Shown: piece after piece, positions 1 through 12,700 of the stretch
Layout of the letters: every line of letters begins with the position of its first letter
Numbering within the stretch: position 1 is the first letter of the stretch
DNA from: Axinella damicornis
Taxonomy: Eukaryota; Porifera; Demospongiae; Axinellida; Axinellidae
Direction of reading: 5' to 3'
DNA: 64,000 nucleotides
Assembly (NCBI GenBank): GCA_963931865.1
Contig: OZ007509.1
Coordinates: 14,220,048 to 14,284,047, forward strand
Made by a program: the position numbers and the translations under genes
Notes under the pieces: model-generated
Databases searched by the model: none
The model's input: the letters and a program-made list of their open reading frames with translations, nothing else
What the model was told of the DNA's origin: nothing

Positions 1-86
1 GAATACAGTTTTTGTTCAGCAATTAAAGCTTTTGTCGAGTTAAGTACGTAACGTGACTCTAGTCTTTGTTATATCATTTGCTCATA

Positions 87-629
87 CAATGTAGCTAACA
101 TCTTTCACTTGCTTAAGCTTTTACACTAGCCGGGAGGTTCAACAAGAACTTGTTTTTCAACCAAACGTTTCGACCACACTGCGGTGGTCTTCTTCAGTGG
201 TAATACAATACAGCACATCAACAGACACTCTTATAGGTCATGGAGACCTGCACATGAGAAACCAGCCCAATCCCCTCAACCGGGAGGAAGGCATCCTGCC
301 TCATGTATATGATGGACTCATCCGTGAGAACACCCCTCCCCCAACGCGTGCACAGAACAGTCAGCAGCAATAATCTGATTTCCGGTCGCGTGCTACCTCC
401 AGGTCAGCGTCTTGCCAATTTTTCTCAGTTTTATCATTTGTGTACCTATAAGAGTGTCTGTTGATGTGCTGTATTGTATTACCACTGAAGAAGACCACCG
501 CAGTGTGGTCGAAATGTTTGGTTGAAAAACAAGTTCTTGTTGAACCTCCCGGCTAGTGTAAAAGCTTAAGCGAGTGAAAGATGTCTACTTCACCTAGCCA
601 CACAGGCCTCTATAGCAATGTAGCTAACA
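87..629 (+). mobile_element. Penelope-like retroelement 3' fragment with inverted terminal arms
   Basis: The insert 101-615 lies between two identical 14-bp direct repeats, CAATGTAGCTAACA at 87-100 and 616-629, which look like a target-site duplication. A 141-bp arm at 98-238 is repeated inverted at 444-584. Between the arms, about 270-366 encodes a short C-terminal peptide containing NPLNREEG and LPHVYDGL and ending in QQQ-stop. This matches the NRDxG...LxxxYDxLL tail typical of the GIY-YIG endonuclease of Penelope-like elements. Each arm also carries CTGAAGA, a GACCAC/GTGGTC stem and GAAA, reminiscent of the hammerhead ribozyme core known from Penelope pseudo-LTRs. The reverse transcriptase is absent, so this is a 5'-truncated copy with an inverted pseudo-LTR arrangement. 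Confidence 0.72.
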
Positions 630-1180
630 GTTTAAATGCCAGGAGTCAATTTTGTCGTACTTAATCCAAAAGGAATGCACGCATGGTACCTGGCCATCCG
701 TGTGTGAATCCACCTATTCAAATTCATTGATCAATGTAGCTAAGTGAAAATTTGCTGCACTGATTGCGATCAGCAATCCAGAACAGAATGGAATGTGATT
801 GGCTTCTTCATAGGTTTCAGCAAGCTAGGGCTGCACATCGATCACTGATAATAGGATGAGTCAAAACATGTAATTTCTGCATAAGTCACAGGTGGTGAGG
901 AATCTCAGGTGGTGAGGGGACCCACAAGTAAGACGCAAAGAAGGGGCACAAGTGTATAGCAAGCTCAAGATGGGATTACTGGTCCAATGGATGCACCTCC
1001 CAATGACAAACACTCACATACCTATTTCCTGTACAAACTGGGGCTCAGTCAGCCTTCAGTGCTAGGAAGCAGAGGCGACTAGTCTCTAGCGAACTGTTGA
1101 CTCATGTGATCATGTCCTCTGATGTGCTATGTACAGTTGAATAGGTTGTTACCCCGCGCGCGCATGCGCGAAGCTGGGTT
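630..1180. other. intergenic stretch with dispersed repeat
   Basis: No gene seen. Positions about 630-720 (GCCAGGAGTCAATTTTGTC onward) are closely similar to 25878-25975 and, inverted, to about 59180-59275. This is a dispersed repeat that also flanks the FGF-like genes. The rest has no recognisable feature. Confidence 0.5.
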
Positions 1181-1182
1181 AA

Positions 1183-1600
1183 GCAATCGGTTTTGTCCGT
1201 CAGTCAGCCGTCTGTCAGTCAGTCGTCTGTCAGGCGAATAAAATTGAACTTTTGCCACATAGACCCTCATAAACCATCGAAAGGGAGTCAAACAATAGCA
1301 AATAGCAAAAAACTGCTCTATGTGTACCTGACTGAAGTGAAGGCGCTTCGTTTAGGCTGTTTTTCCAGCTATTTCCTATTATTCGTAACGTTTGGCCCCA
1401 CCTCTTCAACTTCACAATATGCATGTTGTTGTATATACGGTAAGCGGTCACTCCCACACCTTGGATATGGCCATACACGAACACAGTATACGCGATAGCA
1501 CTTGTTCGATGCGATCGGCAGAGATGTCACGTCGATTGTAGCTGCACTGTATCCTGTAGACGTTCCGCGCGGGGTATGTGTTCTATGAACACCTCTAGTT
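1183..1600. repeat. dispersed repeat, copy 1
   Basis: Begins with a CAGTCAGTC/CGTCTGTC-rich stretch, then a block about 1230-1385 that recurs at 4470-4625 (shared GGAGTCAAACAATAGCAAAT and CTGCTCTATGTGTACCTGAC). The end, about 1518-1600 (GGCAGAGATGTCACGTCGAT), recurs at 4851-4935. Short reading frames inside are not conserved between the copies, so I treat it as non-coding. Confidence 0.6.
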
Positions 1601-1659
1601 GTGTAAAGTGAACACGTGTTCTTATTTCTTACTACGTACCTCTCTCCACTCACTGATCA

Positions 1660-3330
1660 CCCTAGAGACTCACTGATGTGGAGAAATGGAGCAAGATGGT
1701 AATTAAGTTTCTGACCATTCTGGGCTGTGATTGTCCAGATCAGTATGAACACTTTTGTCCCCATTATGAATGATCACCATCACAAATGGCTGCACAGTGG
1801 CAGTGATGCTGATGGCAGGAATGTGGGTGTAAGGTGGCTGTAGTGCAGTGACCCAGTGGAAGCAGTATGAGATTGGGGGTGCTGAGGCAGGGACACAATT
1901 GCACGCTTGCACGCTGCCGAAGGCAGTGCATAGAGGCGCATAGTGCCGATCAGTCCGTGCAAAGCGCGGAAAAAGTTTTCACCTTCATTTAGTTATCAGG
2001 ATGGGCTCTCGTGGCACCTTCATGCTTTGCACTGACTGAGGATTGATGCTGTAGAGAGACGTCAAGCTAGCTACTACAGTATACGGGCGCGCCATTCGGG
2101 AAGGGGGGGGGGGGGCTGTCTGTCCGAATGCATTAACCAGATATCACTGAATTGCATGTGAAGCGGATCGGCAGAGGACTAGTCAGTCAGACTGCGCTTT
2201 GTCACTGTCCCATGGCTGTAGATATCCCTAGATAAGGCTCTCTGTGTGACTAAATGAATGCCTAGAGTATTACGGTGCTTTCAGTGTATTAATATTGGGG
2301 GGGCTGAACCCCAGTAGTGAAAATATTGGAGGAGCTATAGCCCCCCTAGCCCCCTTGTTCCGCCGCCCTTGGTGTAGTCAGAGCAGAGGAGTGTGTAAAC
2401 TTTGAAGCCCGATTAGGCATTCCAATAATTATACTTTGTGTAACAATCACTCATGTTGCCAGAATGGATTATCAAATCACCTCCTGCAAACAGCCTGAAA
2501 TAGTTTTGACCTAGCCTTAAGTTCCCAAGCCCCACCCAGCTTTTCACCTGCTTAATGAATTCCCACTTCACCATCATCTGGATCCTCATGCAACACTAAA
2601 CAAACCTGTGCTTTGGTAATGAGTTTGGTTGCTACCCGCATTTCGTGTGCATGTGCAATCAGCACAAATTGTGAGACATCCCACCACTTTACTGGACAAT
2701 ATTACCGGCTCACTGATGTAGGGAAATACTAGTACTGTTGCAAGAAGACGGAGTACATAATTATGTCACATAGCTACCACCTCTTGCAGCTGACACACAC
2801 AAGTGAAAATATTATGTACAAGGGGAGTGTGTACATGTTATCACGTCTCTCTCCTCACTGGCTGTCCCAGGACCCCCCTCAGCTGGAGAAGGAGTGGTCA
2901 CAGCGATTGTTTGTAAGTCAGAGTGTAGACATGATTGTTAGGGGCTACCACCTAAACTGCACACAGCCATTGTTATTGTTCTCCCCCTGAAGTCGTTGTG
3001 TTCCTCATGTCACCAGTCAAACTAGTGCTATCCTCTGATGATCCCATCTTGAGTAGTTACTTGCATGTGGTGGACATGTGCGGGTACTAAGTGGGTGTGT
3101 CATTCATGTTGTCACTCCCTCTTCGATCTCTAGCTACTGCCCCAGGATTCTGACCGTCGAAAAGCAAGTGAAGACATTGCCATGGTGAGTGAGTACATGT
3201 CAACTTACAGTAAGGAGCATGTATGTCTCATGTAGACCTCAACTGGAGGAGGTCACATGCTGTATCTCCAGATGTCATGCCATCAGCTGCTGCTACCATC
3301 TTGAGTGGCAAAGCAATGGTGAACTATACT
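1660..3330. other. intergenic, no gene supported
   Basis: Nothing here can be tied to a gene. At about 2290-2370 there is a G/C-palindromic stretch (GGGGGGGCTGAACCCC, then GGAGCTATAGCCCCC), similar in style to the GGGCGG/CCGCCC repeats at 32900 and 36290. Position 2101-2115 is a poly-G run. Confidence 0.4.
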
Positions 3331-3430
3331 GTGTGACCCATCGATTGCCTCTGTTCACAGATCTGTGAGCAGAGGCAATCGATGGGTCACACAAATATAG
3401 GTTCATGTGTTTCGAAACACATGAACCTAT
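3331..3430. repeat. two adjacent near-perfect palindromes
   Basis: 3331-3360 pairs with 3363-3392 (62 bp, one mismatch, 2-nt centre). Five bases on, 3397-3430 is a perfect 34-bp palindrome centred on TTTCGAAA. Both could extrude as cruciforms or form long RNA hairpins. Confidence 0.85.
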
Positions 3431-3626
3431 CTTTGTTTGTATGCACAACATGGCATTGACGTGGTTCTCTGGCTGATGCTACCTGCACATTTCCTGAGAG
3501 TTGTGAGCTCATGCACAACCAGCACTGCCATACTGTCCATGGAACACTGGGGTTTTTTGCACTCAACATGGTAGTTTAGTATCCATGAGTTTCAGTTCTG
3601 TGGTTGCTGAAAATGGCGTCGGGAAA

Positions 3627-3870
3627 GTGACCGTCTACGTAGCCTTCGACAAGGACACCTCAGTCTGCTCTACGGCCATGTTTGTCTGTAGTAAAAGAGG
3701 CGTGTAAAGTTCCTAGCCCTCTGTCGAAGTGGCTAACTGGTGTGTGAAGTGACCGTCTACGCAGCCTTCGACAAGGACACCTCAGTCTGCTCTAAGGTCA
3801 TGTCTGTCTGTAGTAAAAGAGGCGTGTAAAGTTCCTAGCCCTCTGTTGAAGTGGCTAATTGGCAACTCTT
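3627..3870. repeat. 122-bp tandem duplication
   Basis: A unit starting GTGACCGTCTACG at 3627 is repeated from 3749 with a few substitutions (ACGGCC/AAGGTC, GTCGAAG/GTTGAAG). Only two copies are present. No gene is recognised in it. Confidence 0.8.
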
Positions 3871-4424
3871 GGTTGCTGTCAGTCTCTGAGAGTGTTTTCA
3901 CTGCTCCCAGCTCATGAACTTCCTAGTCCACAACCGTCTGTGTTGCAATTCTGTTGAACGAAGAGGTGTATCTCCTTGGATCCTGTTTACTGGAGGTGTC
4001 GTCTGTTAGTGGCTGAGCGAGCTGCTGCCAAGTTCCAATCTAAACTCAAGCCTGCTAGTCACGTGCACATGGTCTGCCAGATACCTGCTCTGAGGTGTGT
4101 GTACTCCCCAGAGTGTTGTGTGTACTCTTCTGATCATGGTGGGATGGGTAGCCCTTTTGGTGCGGGATGCCGACAGGCTGAAGTTTGCCGGAGTCTTTCC
4201 AGTGCTAGGTGGGCTCACATGGCAAGTGCCAGTGTCTATACTTGTCATGGATGGGAGGGTAGCCCCTTCGGTGCCTGCTGCCGACACTGGGAACCCTGTA
4301 AAGGAGGCTGCAGTTTCAATGAAGTCCCAGCAGTGAACACCTTGACCTTGTTTATGTGTATTTTTGTTCTGTATGTGGCATGTATGCCATCCTTCACCGG
4401 GGTCTCAATTACACTTTGACTTTG
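3871..4424. other. unassigned stretch, open frame of uncertain value
   Basis: A frame at 3976-4419 is open for 147 codons. It has no recognisable domain, and its internal GGTGGGATGGGTAGCCC motifs recur in the non-coding repeats at 33340. I do not call a gene. Confidence 0.35.
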
Positions 4425-4950
4425 ACTTTGTCCGTCAGTCATCTGTCAGTCAGTCGTCTGTCAGTCGTCTGTCAGGCGGAAAAAATTGAAATCTCCCCAC
4501 ATAGACCCTCGAAATGGAGTCAAACAATAGCAAATAGCAAAAAAAAACTGCTCTATGTGTACCTGACTGAAGTCAAGGCGCTCCGTTTCGCTGTATTTCG
4601 GCTATTTCCTACTTTTCATAACTATCATAACATTGACTCCCCCTCTTCGTGACCTCAGAGTCCCATCAAGAACAGGGCACGCAGTGCATTTGGAAACTTC
4701 ATGCTTCGAGATGACCGCTAGGAAACAGTGTTTTCTCACAATCTATGTACTTCACAGACATCATGGCTATTAATTGTTTCGGCTGTTTTTTCCAGCTATT
4801 TCCTATTATTCGTAACATTTGTATTAGCATTATTCGCTAGTCGCCCTGTCGGCAGAGATGTCACGTCGATTGTAGCTGCACTGCATGCATCATGGCCTGT
4901 AGACGTTCAGCGCGGGGTATGTGTTCTATAAACACCTCTAGTTATTACTG
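4425..4950. repeat. dispersed repeat, copy 2
   Basis: Second copy of the repeat at 1183-1600, with the same order of blocks but an inserted segment of about 230 bp between them. The block ending GTTCTATAAACACCTCTAG matches 1578-1600. Confidence 0.6.
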
Positions 4951-5320
4951 TGTAGTTGTTTTACGTTCATTAGCTGCTGAGACAAGAGAAGGAAAGCAGA
5001 AGACAGGTAAGAGTATGTGCCAGAGGACGTAGGTTATCATTGTGGTCATCCGGGCAGTGTTCTTGATGAAACTTAAGGGAAGGAGGCGAGTTGGCTGGAA
5101 TCACTCCCCCATTGTACATGCATGCCTAATTTCTGCCCAGCACCGTAGGGTGGTCAATATCAATTGTCTGTGCATGGCAAGTCCTTGCTCAGCACTGTGA
5201 TCAGTTATCAGGATGGGCTCTCATGGCACCTTCGTGCTTTGTACTAATGTAATTGTAATTTTTACTCATGGATTATAGTACATAGACAGATATGCTATGG
5301 ATTATAGTTACACAGATATG

Positions 5321-5365
5321 CATCCCCCCCCCCCCCCCTCCCCCCCCCCCCCCCCCCCCCCCCCC
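5321..5365. repeat. poly-C tract
   Basis: About 45 bases of almost pure C with one T. Length is likely unstable and unreliable in assembly. Confidence 0.9.
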
Positions 5366-5562
5366 AAACTTCGAGAGAAAAAGTCTAGCTGATCGACTAA
5401 TATGCAACTAGCTATCCAATAGGGAAAGTATGCAGGAGAGGCCAAATAACTAATCTAATCTTCAGTGATATTGGTAAGAGATGTATTGTATATGAATTAT
5501 AACTTGCCACTCTCATACCTCAGCCATTTACATATCAACCATTCGTTTGGGTGTAGTTCTAA

Positions 5563-7089
<1,527 letters not shown>

Positions 7090-7435
7090 GGTTGTGTGAT
7101 GATGGAGTGGTTACCGTATCAATTAATTCTGGAGGGCTCCCTGTCAAAGTGAAAGGTGCTATCCTTTATTTGATTATGGGCTAAATAGAGCCAGATATGT
7201 AGGGTGTCACCCATACATAATACTTTCCCCATGAGCAGCTTTGTAGGCTAACATGTGATGCTTCCTAATTGACTGGCCATGCATAGCTTTGTTCCCAGTG
7301 CCATGCCCCAGGAACAAGGCTACAGAGCGAGTTAGGTTTTGGTGATAAACTATACAAGGCAGACAAAACAAATGCTACATGGGAAGCATGAAGTACAGAA
7401 AAGATGCCATCAATATATTAAGATTTTAATGTGCC
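7090..7435. other. 3' flank of kinase, nothing recognised
   Basis: Non-coding sequence following the kinase stop codon. I see no repeat or gene. Confidence 0.4.
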
Positions 7436-7862
7436 GTGTGTGACGGAAGTGGGATGTTCGTGGGGCGGGACTAGACTAGTGACGCGCGACCTTCGTCCTT
7501 CAATTTACTGAACCCGAGTCGAGCTCCACAAAAGAATGTTCGAGAACATTGGGCATGAGCTGGAATCTTCCAGAACAGGTGAGGCTACAAGCGGATGCAA
7601 TCGGGGAGCAGCAGTCGAAGCGGACGCAATCGGGGAGCTGCAGTTGAAGCGGACGCAATCGGGGAGCAGCAGTTGAAACGGACGCAATCGCAGTTGAAGC
7701 GGACGCAATCGGGGAGCAGCAGTTGAAGCGGACGCAATCGGGGAGCCGCGAGTGCTCATGCAGCCGAAGCGGACGCAATCGGGGCAGCTGTTGAAATCAG
7801 GGAAGAGCAGCTGAAGCCGACGCAATAGGGGAGCAGCAGCTGTAGCAGAGAGCTGTCCGGCG

Positions 7863-8791
7863 CCGGTGTCATGGGAAAATGGGGACCCGGGGTCCCCATA
7901 TTCCCGGGGAAATGGGGACCCGGGTCCCCACTTTCCTGGGAAAATGGGACCCCTGATCCCCATTTTCCCGGGAGTATGGGGACCCCTTAGTGAAAATGGG
8001 GACCCCTCTATGACAGATGGTTAACAGTGGGAAAATGGGAAACCAACATTACAAATGCATTATTAGGTTGGAATTCAGACCTATGCAAGGCCTCTCATAA
8101 CAGTTACCATGCAGTTATTATAATACAGCAATGAATTTGTGTAAATTTGAAAATAATATTAATTATGTTATGTAGACATAAAATTTAATAATAGCTCGAC
8201 ATGAGGATTTTCAATAACAAGCTGGTCATCGATTCCTTTCCTAGAATGGTCATAGTGAGAGAGATCTATAGCTAGCTACTGAGTCAGAATTGAGCATAAA
8301 GCCCACTAACTAGCCTGCAAGACAATGAGGAGGCCCAGTGAGTGAGTGGCTACTATAAGCAGTGTCAAACTTACTTCAAGTTCATGATCTGTCGACATAG
8401 AAGAGATCAGCAACCTTTGCACAGAAAATTTGGCGCATAGTCTGACTGACGCATTACAGCTATGAGGGTATGTAGCAACCATCGCGAGTGAAGGTTAGTC
8501 TCAGTACCAGGCTATTCGCACACAGCGGAATATTCCGCCGTGTGCGAATAGTCTGGTACCGAGACTAAGTGAAGGTTTTGACTGATATGATGATGACATT
8601 CCATCCATACTCTATATGGACTACTGCTTTTGCAGACATGCTTGCAGAGATGCAAATAATAACCATCCTACACAGAGCTGTGAGTATTTGATGTAACATA
8701 AAACGAAAATGGTGAGGGGGTCCCCATTTTACCAGGGAAATGGGGACCCGTGGTCCCCATTTTCATGGGGTTCCCAAAATTTTATGACACC
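7863..8791. mobile_element. nested insert with CCGGTGTCAT termini
   Basis: Inserted into the minisatellite element. The ends are inverted (CCGGTGTCAT at 7863, ATGACACCGG at the right) and are followed inward by GGGAAAATGGGGACCC-type palindromic blocks at 7875-8040 and 8705-8770. The two uninterrupted copies elsewhere in the window read straight through this point. It has no coding capacity. The class is unknown to me. Confidence 0.6.
8495..8568. repeat. short hairpin, TTAGTCTC...GAGACTAA
   Basis: A 74-bp imperfect palindrome centred on CGGAATATTCCG. Its outer bases (TAGTCTC/GAGACTA) place it with the dispersed hairpin family found at 9480 and 56338. Confidence 0.75.
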
Positions 8792-9479
8792 GGATTACTC
8801 ACGTAGGCGAACAAGGGGGAAGTAGCTGAGTGAGTGAAGCGAGTGAAGCTACTTGTAAATATAATGGCCTCAAAATCTGGGCATTCATGGTCCCTATTAA
8901 ACGAACATTGGACTCTAGAGGGCCTGAGGTAGTTACTCCTGAGTTTTTCAGCCACTACTGTAACACAATATCCCAGTGACCCTCTGATTCTGAATCCCAT
9001 ATAGCTAGCTAGCTAGCTATAGCTAGCTACATAGCACAGGGTAGCATATGATCACAGAATAAGGTTGCATGACAGAGTGAACATTCCATGCATTTGAATG
9101 TTAATAACGTATCTCCTCAACTTTTCTGTTACAATTTGATCCCGTCCACGCTTCAGTCTGTCAGGAGTAGACTTTGTCATTATGTTATTCTCTAATTCCC
9201 TAGTTTTGATTCTATCGCTACATATACTCAAGTGCCCATTATGCTCTCAGTGTTTGGTGTCATAACATGTTCTCCCAAAATAGTGCAACATAGTTTTTTT
9301 CCAAAAAAATGAGTACAGACGATGCATTTTTATACTGTTGCGTTGTAACACATCACTGATGCTCAGGTATTTAATTGTACAGGCTGGAAGATTACGCCAC
9401 AGTGGCTTTATTTCTCTTATGCTATCCAACTCCAAATTTAGCAAGGCCTAGTCAGGGCCGTGCACGACTGGCCTGATAG

Positions 9480-9539
9480 TAGTCTCGTTCCCAGACGATT
9501 TTTCGCTCGGCGGAATGTAAAGCCTGGCCTGCGAGACTA
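9480..9539. repeat. short hairpin, TAGTCTCGTTCCCAG type
   Basis: Runs from TAGTCTCGTTCCCAG to GCCTGCGAGACTA, sitting about 230 bp upstream of the start of the two-exon gene. Imperfect inner pairing. Confidence 0.6.
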
Positions 9540-9767
9540 CCTGATAGCGCCATTGAGGCCCCGCCCGCCCGCGCCCCCCAGGCTTGCAGTACCAAGGATC
9601 CTTGGCCGCACCCATGGGGGTGTGGTCTGGGCACGAACTAAGCTGGCTGCAAATAAATAAGCTGTGCGCGTTGCGATTGCTAGCTCTACCAACAAAGTCA
9701 AAGCGTTGCTCACCGAGGAGCAATTAGTTAAACCAAGGTTAACGAAACGAATTGACTACTGTGCATC

Positions 9768-12700
9768 ATGGAGCCCGAGTCCGAGACAAAGAACAAGGAC
9801 TCTGATTTGGAGGCTCTCACGCGCGATGAAGTTGATAGGCTGGTAACCATGGGGCTTGGGCGGGGAGTGAACGCTACAGAGCCGAAGCCTTACCTCAACA
9901 AGAGTTCCTTCCAGGTGCGACATGTTACATTCGAAAACATCGTCGGAACGGAGGAAAATGGAACGCGAAGATCGTATAAAAGCAAGGTATCCAGTTCTTC
10001 AGCTATTCAAAGTGCCATGAAAGCCTCAGTCACTGCAATGCAGCCCGTGACTCTGGGAGTGGACGCAGAGTTTTCAAGGGGAAGGAAACAGAACAGAAAG
10101 TCCAAAGGAGTGAAGGTGCTGAATCGAACAGTCTCTTTCAAAGAAGATTTTAAAGAGAAGGGAACACCAGTAGCTGAAACTGGTGCGGAAGTGTGGAAAC
10201 CTGGAAGTGACAGTACGTTCGAAGAAAGGCTTTGTCACTGGATCCTGGAACAAATGCAAGACAAAGGAATCCCTGTGCCAGAAACAGGTGACAATCCTAT
10301 CCAGGTACTCGCCACAATGATCAAGGACAGCAGTGGTGAAGAACTGCAGAAGATCATAGGCATGTTGGAGATGGAATGCCTTTCATTTGTCTGCCGCCAT
10401 CGCATAACTCACTACGTCAGCAAACTCGAACTTGGCGCTTCGAATTACCGAGTGATGGAGGAGGAGGAGTACACTACCAAGGCCAAGGCTGGTACAAGTG
10501 TTGGAGCCGCACAAGCAGCGAGTGTTCAGGCCTCTGTAAGTGTGGACCAGAAAAGTTCTAGTAAGAGTGTCTCACAGCTGCAAATTGGCCTCATGCTGAA
10601 AAGTGGTGCAGTCCAGCGAAGGTCGCAGAATGAAGCAGTGATTGGGGTGCAGGTGAAGCCAATCTCCCATCTTATTAACATCCCATTGCTCTACAGAGCA
10701 TTTAAGAAAGCGGTAGAAGACTTCATTGAAGACGATACGGACAAGACAGGTAAGCTGCAATCCGTGTTCAGCATCAGTGATTATCTGCAGTACTAGTAGC
10801 CCCAGAAATAATATACATTGAGTCAACTTATATGGTTAGCCTCGGTCCCATGCCATTTGTAGAAAGAGAAATGCCATAGGGATGAGGTATGACACCCAAA
10901 GCATTAGTTCCTTACTCCCCATGCACAATCAGTCATTGTCAGGTGCATGCATATACAGTAAAATCTGGACCTTCCGAGATAGGGACACAATATAGTAGAC
11001 CTCTCTTGCAAATCAAGGTACCAAATAATTGGCTTCCCTATAGTTCTAATACATTTGAACCTCCGAGAAGAGGACAACCTCTCTACAAAGGACAAAACAC
11101 TAGTCTATCGAGCTAGACCAATTTTCTCTCGCTCAGGAAGTTGGGGGAGGGGCATACTAAAACACAGAACGGACTGGAAAACTGACCGGAAAACAGACCA
11201 GAAAACGGACTGAGTTTTTTTCACCAGGTGCCATAGACATAGACACCATATATTTTGATCGTGCAGTGAACTAAAGTTTAGTAGCGCAGGTCCACAGTCC
11301 AGCAGACAGTCATATCTACCTTCCCTACGCCCCTCCCCCAACTCTCTGAGCGAGAGATATTGGTCTAGCTCGATAGACAAACACCTGAATTTATGTATTG
11401 TCCACAATGTGTCAGATAACTATCCTGTTGTGTTACAACCGGAGACATAGTACTGTACAGCCATCAAACAGCATGCAGTGTTCTCACTCAGTTTTTTAAC
11501 ATGCCGGACCACAAATACTGAAATTGCATCTCACAACAGGAAGCTGTTCATTACCCTGCGCATGCACCGTCATGAGCGTTTTGTCCGTCTGTCTGTTGTC
11601 TGTCATCTGTCCAGTGAAAGAAAATTGAGAAATTGTGTGAGAAGAGGACAATCTGCTCATCGATGTTCAGAGTGAAACCACGGATAATCCCGTGGCCACT
11701 GTGACTGTGGACTTGGGTGCTGGTGACTGTCTGCTGGACTGTGGACCTGCGTTACTAAACTTAGTTCACTGCACAATCAAATACACGGTGTCTAGGGCGT
11801 CCGGGCATGAAAATACTCAGTCCGTTTTCTGGTCCATTTTCTGGTCCGTTTTCTGGTCCATTCCATGTTTTAGTCACGTCCTTGGAATAGCACCCAGGGT
11901 TGCTACAGTAGTTTCCATGGTAACCTTGATATAAACCATGTTTTAAACTGATTATTAATTTCAGCACGGCAATTTCTTTTACCCACCTTATTGTGGATCT
12001 GTGTCCATTGAAACCCTGGTTTCTTAACCCACCGTAGACACCAGGGTGCACAACATTAATTAACTCTTTAGGGGCCAAATTCTTTCTCTAGGTCATTTTC
12101 AGTCTATAGAACACTTAAACATACCGGTACCCTAATTTCTGTTCCCTGGCATTGCTGGGCTCGAAACTGCTCAAACAGGTAATTTCAGCTATACTGAGCA
12201 TATACGTGACTTAACCACACCCACCAATTAACGAGCTTGCAGTCAAGCCTCCCGAGAAATGCCAACCTGCCGTAGCTGAAAAACGGGCGATGTATGCTGT
12301 AAATGGAGGCCCTTCAAGGCAAGACAGCTACTTTCTAAGTCCATTTATGCCAAAAACGGCGGAAATGGCCCTCCCAGTGCCGACCAAGACCTTTCTATCG
12401 CGGAGCCCAGACACGACCATGCTGTTTGCACCCTCCGGGTGCACCCACTAGGCTTGCGGAAATTATGCCCAGAATAATAAAAGAATAATAGGTAGCTCAA
12501 AGAATGAAGAATATTTCTGGAATAATCGGTGAGTTTACCGGAGAAAAACGGATTACCACGCGGCGGAAATGGCTGCTAGCGACTATTCGTCGGAGAACTT
12601 AGGAGCGTGTAGCCAATCTACCAGCTCTCTACTAGAAAGGCTCAAGTGCCCAGAACCCTCTGAGAAGCGTGAAGTAAAAGCTAACCCTCCGGTTCGAGTG

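Larger units (their letters stand above)
7436..8850. mobile_element. minisatellite-bearing element carrying a nested insert
   Basis: The outer element begins GTGTGACGGAAGTGGGATGTTC and ends near AGTAGCTGAGTGAGTGAAGC. Related uninterrupted copies lie at 31960-32350 (same strand) and 51530-51900 (inverted). The minisatellite inside, 7585-7850, has units of about 27-30 bp, GAAGCGGACGCAATCGGGGA plus GCAGCAGTT. Unlike the other copies it is split by a block from about 7868 to 8787 (see separate entry). Confidence 0.7.

Noticed and set aside
3976..4419. 147-codon open frame
   Set aside because: No domain. Internal motifs recur in non-coding repeats and there is no second-copy support.
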